Source: Sorghum bicolor (taxonomy: Eukaryota; Streptophyta; Magnoliopsida; Poales; Poaceae). Taken from it: a DNA stretch of 64,000 bases. The notes beneath the pieces are model-generated. The model made no database searches. It saw nothing but the letters and a program-made list of their open reading frames with translations, and was not told the DNA's origin. A program made the position numbers and the translations under genes. The stretch covers positions 30,042,472 to 30,106,471 of the forward strand of contig NC_012877.2 in the NCBI RefSeq assembly GCF_000003195.3, given 5' to 3'. Position 1 is the stretch's first letter; every line of letters starts with the position of its first letter. This document shows, one piece after another, positions 46,040-57,361 of this stretch.

Positions 46040-46663
46040 AATGCGCCGCCTGACAGCTCTCTCTCTCTCTCCTCACAGGCCGGACTCTCCGAATTCCTCG
46101 CCGATACGGTGTCGTAACGTCATCCGCCTAAAAAGACGCGCCCAACGGGCAGAAAGGCGAACCGCCACGGCCGTTTCCTTCCCTCGTAAGCCAAGGGACA
46201 TAACCGCAAAAGTCTTGAGAGGTCGATGGCTGGCCCGCCGAAAGGGTTCGACAGCCGATCTCGAGCGCCAGAGTCAGGGATCCCCAGCGAGCGGTCGAAG
46301 ATCGAGGCCCGCCTCGAGGTCTCGCTGGCGATGTTCAAGATAGGGTCGAGACAGTCGAGAGGAATCCCCCCGAAGGGAGGCATCGAGCCGCTGGACTCTA
46401 TCGAATGAGACCTGTATCCCCAACCACGTCGACCCTGCTTTATGAGGACGCCTCCGGGCTACAGCTGACCCCCTCGAAAGGGGCACAGGTTCTCACCTGG
46501 ACTACCCGCTAGGAACTCAATTTGGGATGGAAGACGATCGCTCTATCGAGAGTACGTCGAAACCCCCGGGCAAAAACGAGCCAATCGGAATCTTCCACCA
46601 CTGGTGTCGAAAGCGTTTCTGCGAATTAGATAACATAGCCCTCGAATGAGTCAAAAACTCCCT
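46040..46663. other. Region between antisense promoter and 3' LTR (Tat-1)
   Basis: About 620 bp, GC-rich, with a (CT)n run near 46056-46071. Only compositional ORFs and no recognisable domain. Confidence 0.5.
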
Positions 46664-46681
46664 CGAGGGCTCGGGGGCTAC
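46664..46681 (+). promoter_or_regulatory. Polypurine tract of Tat-1
   Basis: cgagggctcgggggctac abuts the 3' LTR start TGTCGAGGG at 46682. Confidence 0.8.
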
Positions 46682-47729
46682 TGTCGAGGGTATCGGTAAG
46701 GGGTACCCTCAGCGATACGCATTATGAGATTGCCCGTACGAAGGTCGAGACCCTTAATTCGACGCCCTAATCTTACGTATGCGCCGCCATCGACGGTCGC
46801 CGCCTCGAAGACGGAAATAGCCTCGAGCGAATCGGTTCAGGACTCGAGCGACGACTGCCGTCGATGACGGAAGCAGGCTCGAGCGAACCGAGAGGTGTCG
46901 GGCGCGAGGACACTGTCCGCCGCCCGACGCGCGCACGCGAGCCGGAGCATTAAATGCACCTGACGCTTCCCCACCTAACACACAGGTCATGGAAGGCGTG
47001 ATAGGGAGCAAGCTTCTGTCCCATCGTTCTTTTTGCAGCCTTCCCACCGAACGACCCAGGGCGTGTCAGGACGCATGAAACCAGGATGGAACGTCTAATC
47101 GGGACCCCCTCGAGACACCCAAGGTCAGCGCTCCAGATACCAGCATATTACACGGCGTCCGACCCTCGACCAAACAGGGCCCCTTCCTAGGGACAAGTTG
47201 GGCGTCGACTGACTTCATCACAGCTACCCCGTCGGGTCCGCCACCATACCGTACAAGCATGCGACCTCAGAACCTGCACAAGGCGGCTGGCAGGGCAGAA
47301 CACAGGAGCACGCGTAATCATCACCGAGCTATCAAGATGGGACGGCTCGAGGCCATGCCGTACGGAAGCCTCGAGTAGGTCAGCGCTCCATGCGGCTATC
47401 GATCCCTACTCTAACATCTATGCATGTACCCTGTGTCTCTCCTTGGAGTTATAAAAGGAGAGACTCAGGAATAGAAGAGGAGGACATCACAACACAAGAA
47501 CACACACACACACGTAGTAGAGCTACACACTTCATACCACGCTTGTATTCGCCCCTGTACAAGCACTTAGGTGCAAGATAATAAAAACTCTCTCCCCCCG
47601 CTGGACGTAGGGCCTTCTCTTGCCCGAACCAGGATAAATCTCTGTGTCTTCTTGCATCACCATCCGGGAAGGGGAGCACACATACAAATTTACTCGTTGG
47701 TGTGACCCCCCGGGGGAAAAACACCGACA
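46682..47729 (+). repeat. 3' LTR of Tat-1 (1,048 bp)
   Basis: TGTCGAGGG...ACACCGACA, near-identical to 33545-34592 (about seven substitutions by eye, no length change). Followed by the target duplication agtgc at 47730-47734. Confidence 0.95.
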
Positions 47730-50700
47730 AGTGCTAATCTTGATGTAAGATAGGTGCACGGTTTACATGGAACATACCATATGCTTAGAAATCAATTTGT
47801 ACGAACCCAATAGAACTCTTAGATGATGTGGGTCATACGGAGTCTCGCTTGGTCTATTTTGAGACAATGTTAGTTCCAGTGCAAGATAGGTGCACGGTTT
47901 GCGCCTAATGCACCATAGGGTTAGAAACCATTGTGGAAGCACCCGATGGTACTCCTAGATGAAGAGGCTCAAGTGAAAGCTCGGTTTGGTCTGTTCTGAT
48001 ATAGTGCTAATCTCGATGCAAGATAGGTGCATGGTTTGCATGGAACGTACCATATGCTCAGAAATCAATTTGGACACACCCGATGGAACTGCTAGATGCA
48101 ACCGATGGAACTACTAGGTGAAGTGTGTCATATGGAATCTCGCTTTGGTCCAGTTGGAGATAGTATTAGTTTCGGTGTAAGATAGGTGCATTGTTTGTGC
48201 CCAGTGCACTATAGGCTCAGAAAACCATTGTGGACGTTCCAATGGTACTGTTAGGTGATGAGGCTCAAGTGAAAGTTCGACTCGGTCTGTTTGGAGATAG
48301 TGCTAATCTTGATGCAAGATAGGTGTATGGTTTGCATGATACGTACCATATTCTCGAAAATCAATTTGGACGCACCCGATAGAACTCCTAGATGATGTGT
48401 GTCATATGGAATCTTGCTTCTTTGTTTCGAGATAGTGTTAGTTTAGGTGCAAGATTGGTGCATGGTTTGCGCATAATGCACCATAGGCTCAGAAACCATT
48501 GTGGAAGCACCCGATGATACTCCTAGGTGAAGAGGCTCAAGTGGAAGGTCGGTTCGATCTGTTTGGAGACACTGCTAATCTTGATGCAAGATGGGTGCAC
48601 GGTTTGCATGGAACGTACCATATGCTAAGAAATCCATTTGGACGCACCCCAATAGAACTCCTAGATGACATGTGTCATATGGAATCTCGCTTCGGTCTAT
48701 TTGGAGACAGAGTTAGTTTTGGTGCAAGGTAGGTACACAGTTTGGGCCTAATGCATCATAGGCTAAGAACCATTTTGGATGTACCCGATCATACTCCTGG
48801 GTAAAGGGGCTCATGTGGAAGCTCAGTTTGGTCTGTTTGGAGATAGTGCTAATCTTGATGAAAGATAGCTGCATGAATTGCATGGAATGTACCATATGCT
48901 TAGAAATCTATTTGGAAGCACCCAATAGAACTCCTAGATGACGTGTGTCATATAGAATCTCACCTCGGTCTCTTTGGAGATAGTGTTAGTTTCGGTGCAA
49001 GATAGGTACATGGTTTGTGCCTAATGCACCAGAGGCTAAGAAACCGTTTTGGACGCACACGATGGTACTCCTAGGTAAAGGGGCTCAAGTGGAAGCTCGG
49101 TTTTGAGATAGTGCTAATCTTGATGCAAGATAGGTGCACGAATTACATGGAACATACTATATGCTTAGAAATCTATTTGGAAGCACCCAATAGAACTCCT
49201 AGTTGACATGTGTCATATAGAATCTCACTTCGGTCTCTTTGGAGATAGTGTTAGTTTCGGTGCAAGATAGGTATTGTGCCTAATGCACCATAGGCTAAGA
49301 AACCATTTTGGACGCACGTGATGTTACTCCTAGGTAGAGGGGCTCAAATGGAAGCTCGATATGGATATAGTGCTAATCTTGATGCAAGATAGGTGCACGG
49401 TTTGCATGGAACGTTCCATATGCTCGGAAATCAATTTCGACGCACCCGATAGAACTCCTAGATAATGTGTGTCATATAGAATCTCGCTTCGGTCCGTTTG
49501 GAGACAATGTTAGTATCAGTGCAAGATAGGTACACGGTTTGCACCTAATGCACCATAAGCTCAGACACCATTGTGGAAGCACCCGATGATACTCCTAGGT
49601 GAAGAGGCTGATGTGGAAGCTCGGTTCAGTCTGTTTGGAGATAGTGCTAATCTTGATGTAAGATAGGTGCACGGTTTGCATGTAACATACCATATGCCTA
49701 GAAATCAATATATACGCACCGAATAGAACTCTTCGATGATGTGTGTCATATGGAGTCTCGCTTTGGTCTATTTAGAGACAATGTTAGTTTCAGTGCAAGA
49801 TAGGTGCACGGTTTGCGCCTAATGCACCATAGGGTCGAAACCATTGTGGAAGCACCCGATTGTACTCCTAGGTGAAGAGGCTCAAGTGAAAGCTTGGTTT
49901 GGTCTGTTTCGATATAGTGCTAATCTTGATGCAAGATAGGTGCATGGTTTGCATGGAACATACCATATGCTCGGAAATCAATTTGGACACACCCGATAGA
50001 ACTCCTAGATGATGTGCGTCATATGGAATTTTGCTTTGGTCCATTTGGAGATAGTGTTAGTTTTGGTGCAAGATAGGTGCACGGTTTACACCTAATGCAC
50101 CATAGTCTAAGAAACCATTTTGGACGCACCCGATGGTACTCCTTGGTGCAGAGGCTCAAGTGGAAGCTTGGTTTGGTCTATTTGGAGATAGTTCTCATCT
50201 TGATGTATGATAGGCGCACGATTTGCATGGAACATACCATATGCTTAGAAATCAATGTGGACACACCCGATGGAACTGCTAGAGGCACTCGATGGAACTA
50301 CTAGCTGAAGTTTGCCATATGGAATCTCGCTTCGGTCCAGTTGAAGATAGTATATTCACAAAAATCAATTTGGACGCACCCGATAGAACTCCTAGATGAT
50401 GTGTGTCATATTGTATCTCGCTTTGGTCCGTTTGGAGATAGTGTTAGTTTAGGTGCAAGATTGGTGCACGATTTGCGCATGATGCATCATAGGCTTAGAA
50501 ACTATTGTGGAAGCACCCAATGATACTCCTAGGTGAAGAGGCTCAAGTGGAAGCTTGGTTCGATCTGTTTGGAGATAGTACTAATCTTGATGCAAGATAG
50601 GTGCACGGTTTGCAAGGAACGTACCATATGCTCAAAAATCCATTTGGACACACCTAATAGAACTCCTAGATGACATGTGCCATACGGAATCTCGCTTCAG

Positions 50701-52926
50701 TCTATTTGGAGACATAGTTAGTTTTGGTGCAAGATAGGTACACGGTTTGTGCCTAATGCATCTTAGGCTAAGAAACTATTTTGGATGCACCCGATGATAC
50801 TCCTAGGTAAAGGTGCACAAGTGGAAGCTCAGTTGTTTGTTTGGATATAGTGCTAATCTTGATGCAAGATATGTGCACGAATTGCATGGAACATACCATA
50901 TGCTTAGAAATCTATTTGGAAGCACCCAGTGGAACTCCTAGATGATGTGTGTCATATAGAATCTCACTTTGGTCTCTTTGGAGATAGAGTTAGTTTTGGT
51001 GCAAGATAGGTACACAGTTTGTGCCTGTTGCACCATAGGCTAAGAAACATTTTGGACGCACATGACGGTACTCTTAGGCAACGTGGCTCAAGTGGAAGCT
51101 CGGTTTGGAGATAGTGCTAATTTTGATGCAAGATAGGTGCACAGTTTGCATGGAACGTACCATATGCTCGGAAATCAATTTCGATGCACCCGATACTACT
51201 CCTAGATAATGTGTGTCATATAGAATCTCGCTTTGTTCTGTTTGGAGACAATGTTAGTTTTGATGCAAGATAGGTGCATGGTTTGCACCTAATGCACCAC
51301 AGGCTCAGAAACTATTGTGGAAGCACCTGATGATACTCCTAGGTGAAGAGGCTGGAGTGGAAGCTTGGTTTGGTCTATTTTGAGATAGTGTTAATCTTGA
51401 TGTAAGATAGGTGTACGGTTTGCATGGAACATACCATATACTTTGAAATCAATTTGGACACACTCGATAGAACTCCTAGATGATGTCTGCCATATGGAAT
51501 CTTGCTTCGGTCCATTTGGAGAAAATGTTAGTTTCGGTGCAAGATAGGTGCACGGTGGGCACCTAATGGACCATAAGAAACCATTTTGGAGGCACCTGGT
51601 GGTACTCCTTGGTGAAGAGGCTCAAGTGAAAGCTTGGTTCAGTCTGTTTAGAGATAGTTCTAATCTTGATGCAAAATAGGCGCACGGTTTGCTTGGAACG
51701 TACCATATACTCAGAAATCAATTTGGACACACCCGATGGAACTACTAGATGCACCTGATGGAACTAATAGATGAAATGTGTCATATGGAATCTCAGTTCA
51801 GTCTAGTTGGAGATAGTATTAGTTTCGGTGCAAGATAGGTGTGTTGTTTGTGCCCAGTGCACCGTAGGCTCAGAAACTATTGTAGAAGTTCCCGATGGTA
51901 CTCCTAGGTGAAGAGGCTCAAGTGAAAGCTCGGTTTTGTCTATTTGGAGATAGTGCTAATCTTGAAGCAAGATAGGTGTATGGTTTGTATGGAACGTACC
52001 ATATTCTTAGAAATCAATTTGGATGTACCTGATCGAACTCCTAGATGATGTGTGTCACATGGAATCTCGCTTCGGTCTGTTTGGAGTCAGTGTTAGTTTA
52101 GGTGCAAGATTGATGCACGGTTTACACATAATGCTCCATAAGCTCAGAAACCATTATGGAAGCACCCGATAATACTCCTAGGTGAAGAGGCTCAAGTTGA
52201 AGCTCAGTTCGATCTGTTTCGAGATAGTGCTAATCTTGATGCAGGATAGGTGCATGGCTTGCATGGAACATACGATATGCTTAGAAATCCATTTGGACGC
52301 ACCCAATAGAACTCCTAGATGATATGTGTCATATCGAATCTCGCTTCGGTCTGTTTAGCGACAGTTTGTTTTGTTGCAAGATAGGTACACGGTTTGCGCC
52401 TAATGCATCATAGGCTAAGAAACCATTTTGGATGCACCCGATGATATTCCTAGGTAAAGGGGCTCAAGTGGAAGCTCAGTTTGGTTTGTTTGGATTTAGT
52501 GCTAATCTTGATGCAAGATAGGTGTCCGAATTGCATGGAACGTACCATATGCTTACAAATCTATTTGGAAGCGCCCTATAGAACTCCTAGGTGATGTGTG
52601 TCATATAGAATCTCACTTCGGTCTCTTTGGAGATAGTGTTAGTTTTGGTGCAATATAGGTGCACGGTTTGTGCCTAATGCACCATAGGCTAAGAAACCAT
52701 TTTGGACGCACGCGATGGTACTCCTAGGTAAAGGGGCTCAAGTGGAAGCTTGGTTTGAAGATATTGCTAATCTTGATGCAAGATAGTTGCACGGTTTGCA
52801 TAGAACATTCCATATGCTCAAAAATCAATTTGGATGCACCTGATAGAACTCGTAGATAATGTGTGTCATATGGAAGCTCGCTTTGGTCTGTTCGGGGACA
52901 ATGTTAGTTTCGGTGCAAGATAGGTG

Positions 52927-53063
52927 CACGGTTTGCGCCTAATGCACCATAGGCTCAGAAACCATTGTGGAAGCACCCGATGATACTCCTAGGTGAAGAG
53001 GCTAAAGTGGAAGCTTGGTTCCGTCTGCTTGGACATAGTGCTAATCTTAATGTAAGATAGGTG
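52927..53063. repeat. Example A-form satellite monomer (137 bp)
   Basis: Phase chosen at the conserved 'cacggtttgc'. Exactly 137 bp to the next monomer start. Contains gcctaatgcaccataggc and gtgctaatctt. Confidence 0.85.
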
Positions 53064-53200
53064 CAAGGTTTGCGTGGAACGTACCATATGCTCAAAAATC
53101 AGATTGGACGCACCAAATGGAACTCTTAGATGATGTGTCTCATATGGAGTCTCGCTTTGATCTATTTAGAGACAATGTTAGTTTCAGCACAAGATAGGTG
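53064..53200. repeat. Example B-form satellite monomer (137 bp)
   Basis: Directly follows the A form, exactly 137 bp. Contains tggaacgtaccatatgc and ctcatatggagtctcgc. A and B share the flanking 'gtttgc', 'ggacgcacc' and 'aagataggtg' segments. Confidence 0.85.
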
Positions 53201-53681
53201 CACGTTTTGCGCCTAATGCACCATAGGGTCAGACATCATTGTGGAAGCACCCGATGGTACTCCTAGGTGAAGAGGCTCAAGTGAAAGCTCAGTTTGGTCT
53301 GTTTTGAGACAGTGCTAATCTTGAGGCAAGATATGTGCATGGTTTGCGTGGGACATACCATATGATCAGAAATCAATTTGGACACACCTGATAGAACTCC
53401 TAGATGATGTGTGTTATATGGAATCTTGCTTTGGTCCATTTGGAGATAGTGTTAGTTTTGATGTAAGATAGGTGCATGGTTTGCACCTAATGCACCATAA
53501 TCTAGGAAACCATTTTGGCGCACCCGATGGTACTCCTTGGTGAAGAGGCTCAAGTGGAAGCTTGGTTCGGTCTGTTTGGAGATAGTTCTAATCTTGATGC
53601 AAGATAGGCGCATGGTTTGCATGGAACATACTTAGAAATCAATTTAGACACACTCGATGGAACTGCTAGAAGCACCCGATG

Positions 53682-54144
53682 TGTGGGGGTATAAACCCCT
53701 ATACCCTTACGGCTAGACTTGGACCAGGAGACTTGGTCCATCACGAGGAAGACTCGGGGCTTGATCCAACTGCCCGGAGTCTCGCACATGGAAACAAGAC
53801 GTGGATACCAAGCACGATTCTAGTCGGTTAGAATAGGAATTGATATTATGCTATCTATGGCAATTGTAATCGACTAGGATTAGTTTCCAGATCTGTAACC
53901 CTGCCCTCTAGACTATATAAAGGGAGGCAAGGGACCCCCCATAGACATCTCATCTCAACTCAACTCAGTCCAATACAATTAGACGCATGACGTAGGTATT
54001 ACGCCCACACGGCGGCCAAACCTGGATAAAAACCTTGTCCGTGTCTTGCATCACCATCGAGTTCGTAGCTTGCGCACCTGTCTGCCGATAAACTACTACC
54101 GTGGGTATACCCCAAGGTAGACTGCTGACTAGCTTTCGTCGGCA
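53682..54144 (+). repeat. 5' LTR of Tat-2 (463 bp)
   Basis: Starts TGTGGGGGTATAAACCCC at the break in satellite sequence and ends TTTCGTCGGCA before the primer-site-like string. TATA box tatataaag at 53914-53922. Confidence 0.82.
53914..53922 (+). promoter_or_regulatory. LTR TATA box (Tat-2)
   Basis: tatataaag in 'gactatataaagggaggc', the core promoter position in the short LTR. Confidence 0.65.
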
Positions 54145-54145
54145 G

Positions 54146-54163
54146 TGGCACGCCAGGTAGGGG
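54146..54163 (+). promoter_or_regulatory. Primer-binding site of Tat-2
   Basis: tggcacgccaggtagggg right after the LTR, closely related to that of Tat-1. Confidence 0.65.
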
Positions 54164-54192
54164 GTGTCCGTACAACTTCCCAGACAAACAAG

Positions 54193-55449
54193 ATGGTCAT
54201 CATCCTAGCTTCCGCGGCCGTGGCTGAAGGTCTCACGTTCAGTGTCGGGCAGATCACTTGGACAACTCGCAGTGGCGGCCTTACGACTACGGCTCCAGAA
54301 GAAACCCAGATCTAATCTGGGACAGTAGAGGCGTCGGCTCCGATCACGCCGGCTCCGAGGACCTGACCTCTGCTCCCTCGCTACAGGGCAAAGTGAGTCG
54401 ACAACTCGGATCTTCTTCAAGCCCTTGATCGCGCCGACCGCAAAGTTCTCGAAGCCTCCAACTTGGTGGATTCGATTTCACGCAAGCCCGATCAGGCGAC
54501 AACATCAAATTTTTTCGACTCCCATCGACCAACTCGTGTCTCCACGCACGAACGACTGGAGACGTCCCTGACAATAACATCAACCACCATGGGATGGGCT
54601 GTCAAGTTCAGGACAGTCTCACCAGACCAAAACTTCCCTCACGGTCTGAACAACGCGGCTGATCAGTTTTCACGGCATACCAATTCTCTATTTGGGAAGA
54701 TGGGATTGTCGCCAGGGCAAATCAGTGGGTCAACTCGTCACTTTGTCAACATGGTGTCCATCCGAACACTACCAGACGACATGGCCACCAGCACAAACTC
54801 TAGTACAAGATCTGTCCCTACCGAGGTTTTACACCCCGAGGATAAAGACTACAACCTAGATCTACCACCTTACCCCCCGGGTTTTTCCTGCTTTCCAGTC
54901 TTTCCACCCCAACAAGGAGATCTGGTTTTTAACGTTAGCAATGACGAACCAGTTGTTGACGGCGAAACCGACGAACAAAGACAACAGCGCGAACAGCGTA
55001 ACGCCGATCGTGCTCAGCAGCGAGCAGATGAGGAGCGGCAACTCACCCCACACAACCTTAGCGACGCTTTCGACATGGTCGGAAATCAGCAAGTCTACAA
55101 GACACCAAGCGCCAACGTGGCTGTAGCCATGGCAAACCTGGATCGACTCCCCGATACTTCGGAGTACGAAGGCATCCGATCCAATATACGAGCACGTCTG
55201 ATCGCGGCCATGGGACAGACCGCCACTCTGCTTAAAAGGGTCCAAGTTGTCTCCTATACAGAGGTCACCTCTGATCACACTCACCGCAGCCGAACCTCAC
55301 CGCGATCCGATGGGCACCATCGCAGCCGTTCACCTATCAACAATCGAAAGAAGAACACCCATCGCGATAATCGTGGTCGGGACGCTGACAGTTACCACGA
55401 ACAAAGGCGCGGACGAGGTCAAGAGGTGAACCAAGACCGAGACCTGTGA
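54193..55449 (+). pseudogene. gag: Tat-2 Gag N-terminal part with several stops
   Basis: ATG at 54193 (MVIILASAAVAEGLTF). The same frame is stopped at TAA 54313-54315, TGA 54364-54366 and TGA 54394-54396, then open from 54397 to TGA 55447-55449. The open stretch is hydrophilic, with a proline-rich segment (DLPPYPPGFSCFPVFPPQQG), a Q/R-rich helix and an R/H/S-rich C-terminus, as in Tat Gag N-terminal regions. The capsid domain follows in another frame. Confidence 0.7.
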
Positions 55450-55520
55450 CACAACATCCCTGCTAGGGATGTCTGCGAATGCATCAATAGGCGCATTACG
55501 GAACGAGCAGTACACGAAAT

Positions 55521-56669
55521 GTGCAATGCATCAAGTACGATGCAGCACATGGCCCCCCTGGCCTAAGACAGTTCTCCTCACACCTTCGCCAAGTCGTATG
55601 GCCTCGCAACTTGAAGCTTGAGAAGCTTAAAAAGTACAATGGCAAGGAGAATCCCGAAAACTGGATCACTCTTTACGAGATTGCAGTCCGATCAGCTGCA
55701 GGGGACGAGCACGTCATGGCAAACTACTTCCCAGTTGTCCTCGACCAAGCCGGCCACCAATGGCTCCTCGGTCTACCCGAGGACTCTTTCGATTCTTGGG
55801 AAGAATTGCGCCAGATATTTATTGATAATTTCATCGCTACCTGCGAGCAGCCCGAAAACAAATACGATCTCGAAAGGATAAGGGACAAGAAGAATGAGCC
55901 CTTGCGTGATTACATCCGACGCTTCTCAGATATGCGCCTCAAGATTTCGAAGATTTCTCACGACGAGGCTATATCAGCCTTCATCAAGGGCCTATGCTTC
56001 CATGAAGTATTGAGAAGCAAGCTACTGCGCAAAAGGCCGACCACGGTTGCCAAGCTCCTCGCCACGGCCAAAAACTACACCGACGCTGACAACACAGAAA
56101 AGCTCATTCGAGAAGATGTAAGAAGAGCCGAGCAGCCTCCCCGACAAGACGACAGCCGCGGGCGTTTCGACAACCACAATCCCCGCCGCGGTGACAACCG
56201 CGACCACCGAGAAGGGTGGGACAAGCGTCGTGATAATCACGACGATTTCAGAGGCAAGCGACCTCGCGACAACGATCACGAGGTAAACACAGTCAAGCGT
56301 CCCAACGGACGGCGAGACTACCAGGAAGACTACAACAAGACGCTGAAAGGACCGTGCCAACTCCATCCCAAGTCCAATCATACGATGGAAGAATGTCGTG
56401 TCCTCAAAAGCGTCTACACACAACGGGCCGCTCAGGGGGATACCGCCAAGAAAAACGGGAAACAGGACAGACACATTCAGGAAGACGACGACGACGACCA
56501 GGATAGGGACCCACGACACCAATATGTGAGTCCCACCGACGTGGTACACTCCATCTTCGGAGGCAAAGTCTCCATCGAGTCAAAACGAGAAAGAAAGCTC
56601 TTGAAGAGGGCTTGCCTTAATGTGGACACCACCGATGGCCTTATCGCCGATCCTAAATTCCCTCCCTAG
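55521..56669 (+). pseudogene. gag: Tat-2 Gag capsid and zinc-binding region
   Basis: Gag capsid motifs LEKLKKYNGKENPENWITLY, FPVVLDQAGHQWLLGLPEDS, SWEELRQIFIDNFIATCEQP and FIKGLCFHEVLRSKLL span about residues 30-190. An R/D/N-rich linker leads to a Cys/His region (GPCQLHPKSNHTMEECRVLK) and an acidic run. TAG at 56667-56669 closes it; the protease follows in another frame, so an indel lies near 56650. Confidence 0.82.
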
Positions 56670-57361
56670 TGGCACCGAGAGATTTCCTCAATAGGCATGA
56701 CCAGTGGGCCGCCATCCCAGAACCAGGGTGCTTCCCGTTGATCTTGGACCCATGCATCAACAGCGTCAGATTCGAGCGAGTGCTTGTTGATGGGGGTAGC
56801 TCCATCGACATCCTGTTCCGCAATAGCCTGCCTGCTCTCAAGTTAACACCGGCACAGCTGAAACCGTATGACGCTCAGTTCTGGGGCGTCTTGCCGGGTC
56901 AAAGTTCAGTACCCCTTGGCCAGATAACGCTCCCCGTCCAGTTCAGAAAACCAGACCACTTCCGCACAGAGTTCGTCAACTTTGTGGTCGCCGACTTCGA
57001 CGGGACCTACCATGCAATCCTCGGCCGTCCTTCGCTTACAAAGTTCATGGCAGTTCCGCACAACTCATACCTGGTCCTCAAGATACCAACTGAGAAGGAC
57101 ATCTTAACTATCAGAGGCAACGTCTACACCGCATATACGTGTGAAGAAGAAAGCTTCAAGATCATCGAGGCAATTGACCTCTCGATTCGCATGGTAGAAA
57201 CTATAGCATAAGCCACGCAAGTTCCACCCGACCAGCTCCAACTACCCAAGCAGGAGACTCCAAGAAAAAACTCCAAGTCCAAAGAGCACAAGGAAGTACA
57301 ACTGGTCGATGGCAGCCCAGAGAAGACAGCTCTCATCGGGGCCAACCTGGACGCCAAATAG
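56669..57361 (+). pseudogene. pro: Tat-2 protease region up to the shared TAG
   Basis: Active-site motif VLVDGGSSIDILFRN and second motif YHAILGRPSLTKFMAVPHN. TAA at 57209-57211 interrupts. The frame then runs to TAG 57359-57361 in 'DAK-stop-EDALVRFL', the same place as the TAG of Tat-1. Confidence 0.82.

Larger units (their letters stand above)
33545..47729 (+). mobile_element. Complete Tat-lineage Ty3/gypsy element ('Tat-1') with antisense gene
   Basis: 14,185 bp. 5' LTR 33545-34592, primer site from 34594, gag 34651 to about 36900, protease to 37804, RT/RNaseH/second RNaseH/integrase 37805-41032, about 520-bp spacer, antisense gene 45847-41557, polypurine tract about 46664-46681, 3' LTR 46682-47729. 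No chromodomain, a second RNaseH-like domain after RT, and a minus-strand gene before the 3' LTR identify the Tat lineage (RIRE2/Retand-like). Both LTRs are 1,048 bp and I count about seven differences, so it is a young insertion. Confidence 0.93.
47730..53681. repeat. Centromeric 137-bp satellite array, block 4
   Basis: A/B monomers in the same orientation. 47735 to about 48353 completes copy 2 of the 2,442-bp duplication. Beyond it the monomers still alternate A/B, but the 1,116-bp order seen at the left is not kept; A1-like markers lie near 48765, 50780 and 52430, the last two about 1,650 bp (12 monomers) apart. A dimer-scale loss is visible near 50350 ('agatagtat' joined to 'attcacaaaaatc'). 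Cut at 53681 by Tat-2. Confidence 0.9.

Noticed and set aside
1..53681. A CENP-B-box-like motif in the satellite
   Set aside because: Looked for the TTCG...CGGG pattern of the mammalian box; 'cttcggtc' lacks the rest and plants have no established equivalent.
53677..53681. cgatg as confirmed target duplication of Tat-2
   Set aside because: Only one side is in the window, so it stays a candidate and is not listed as a feature.
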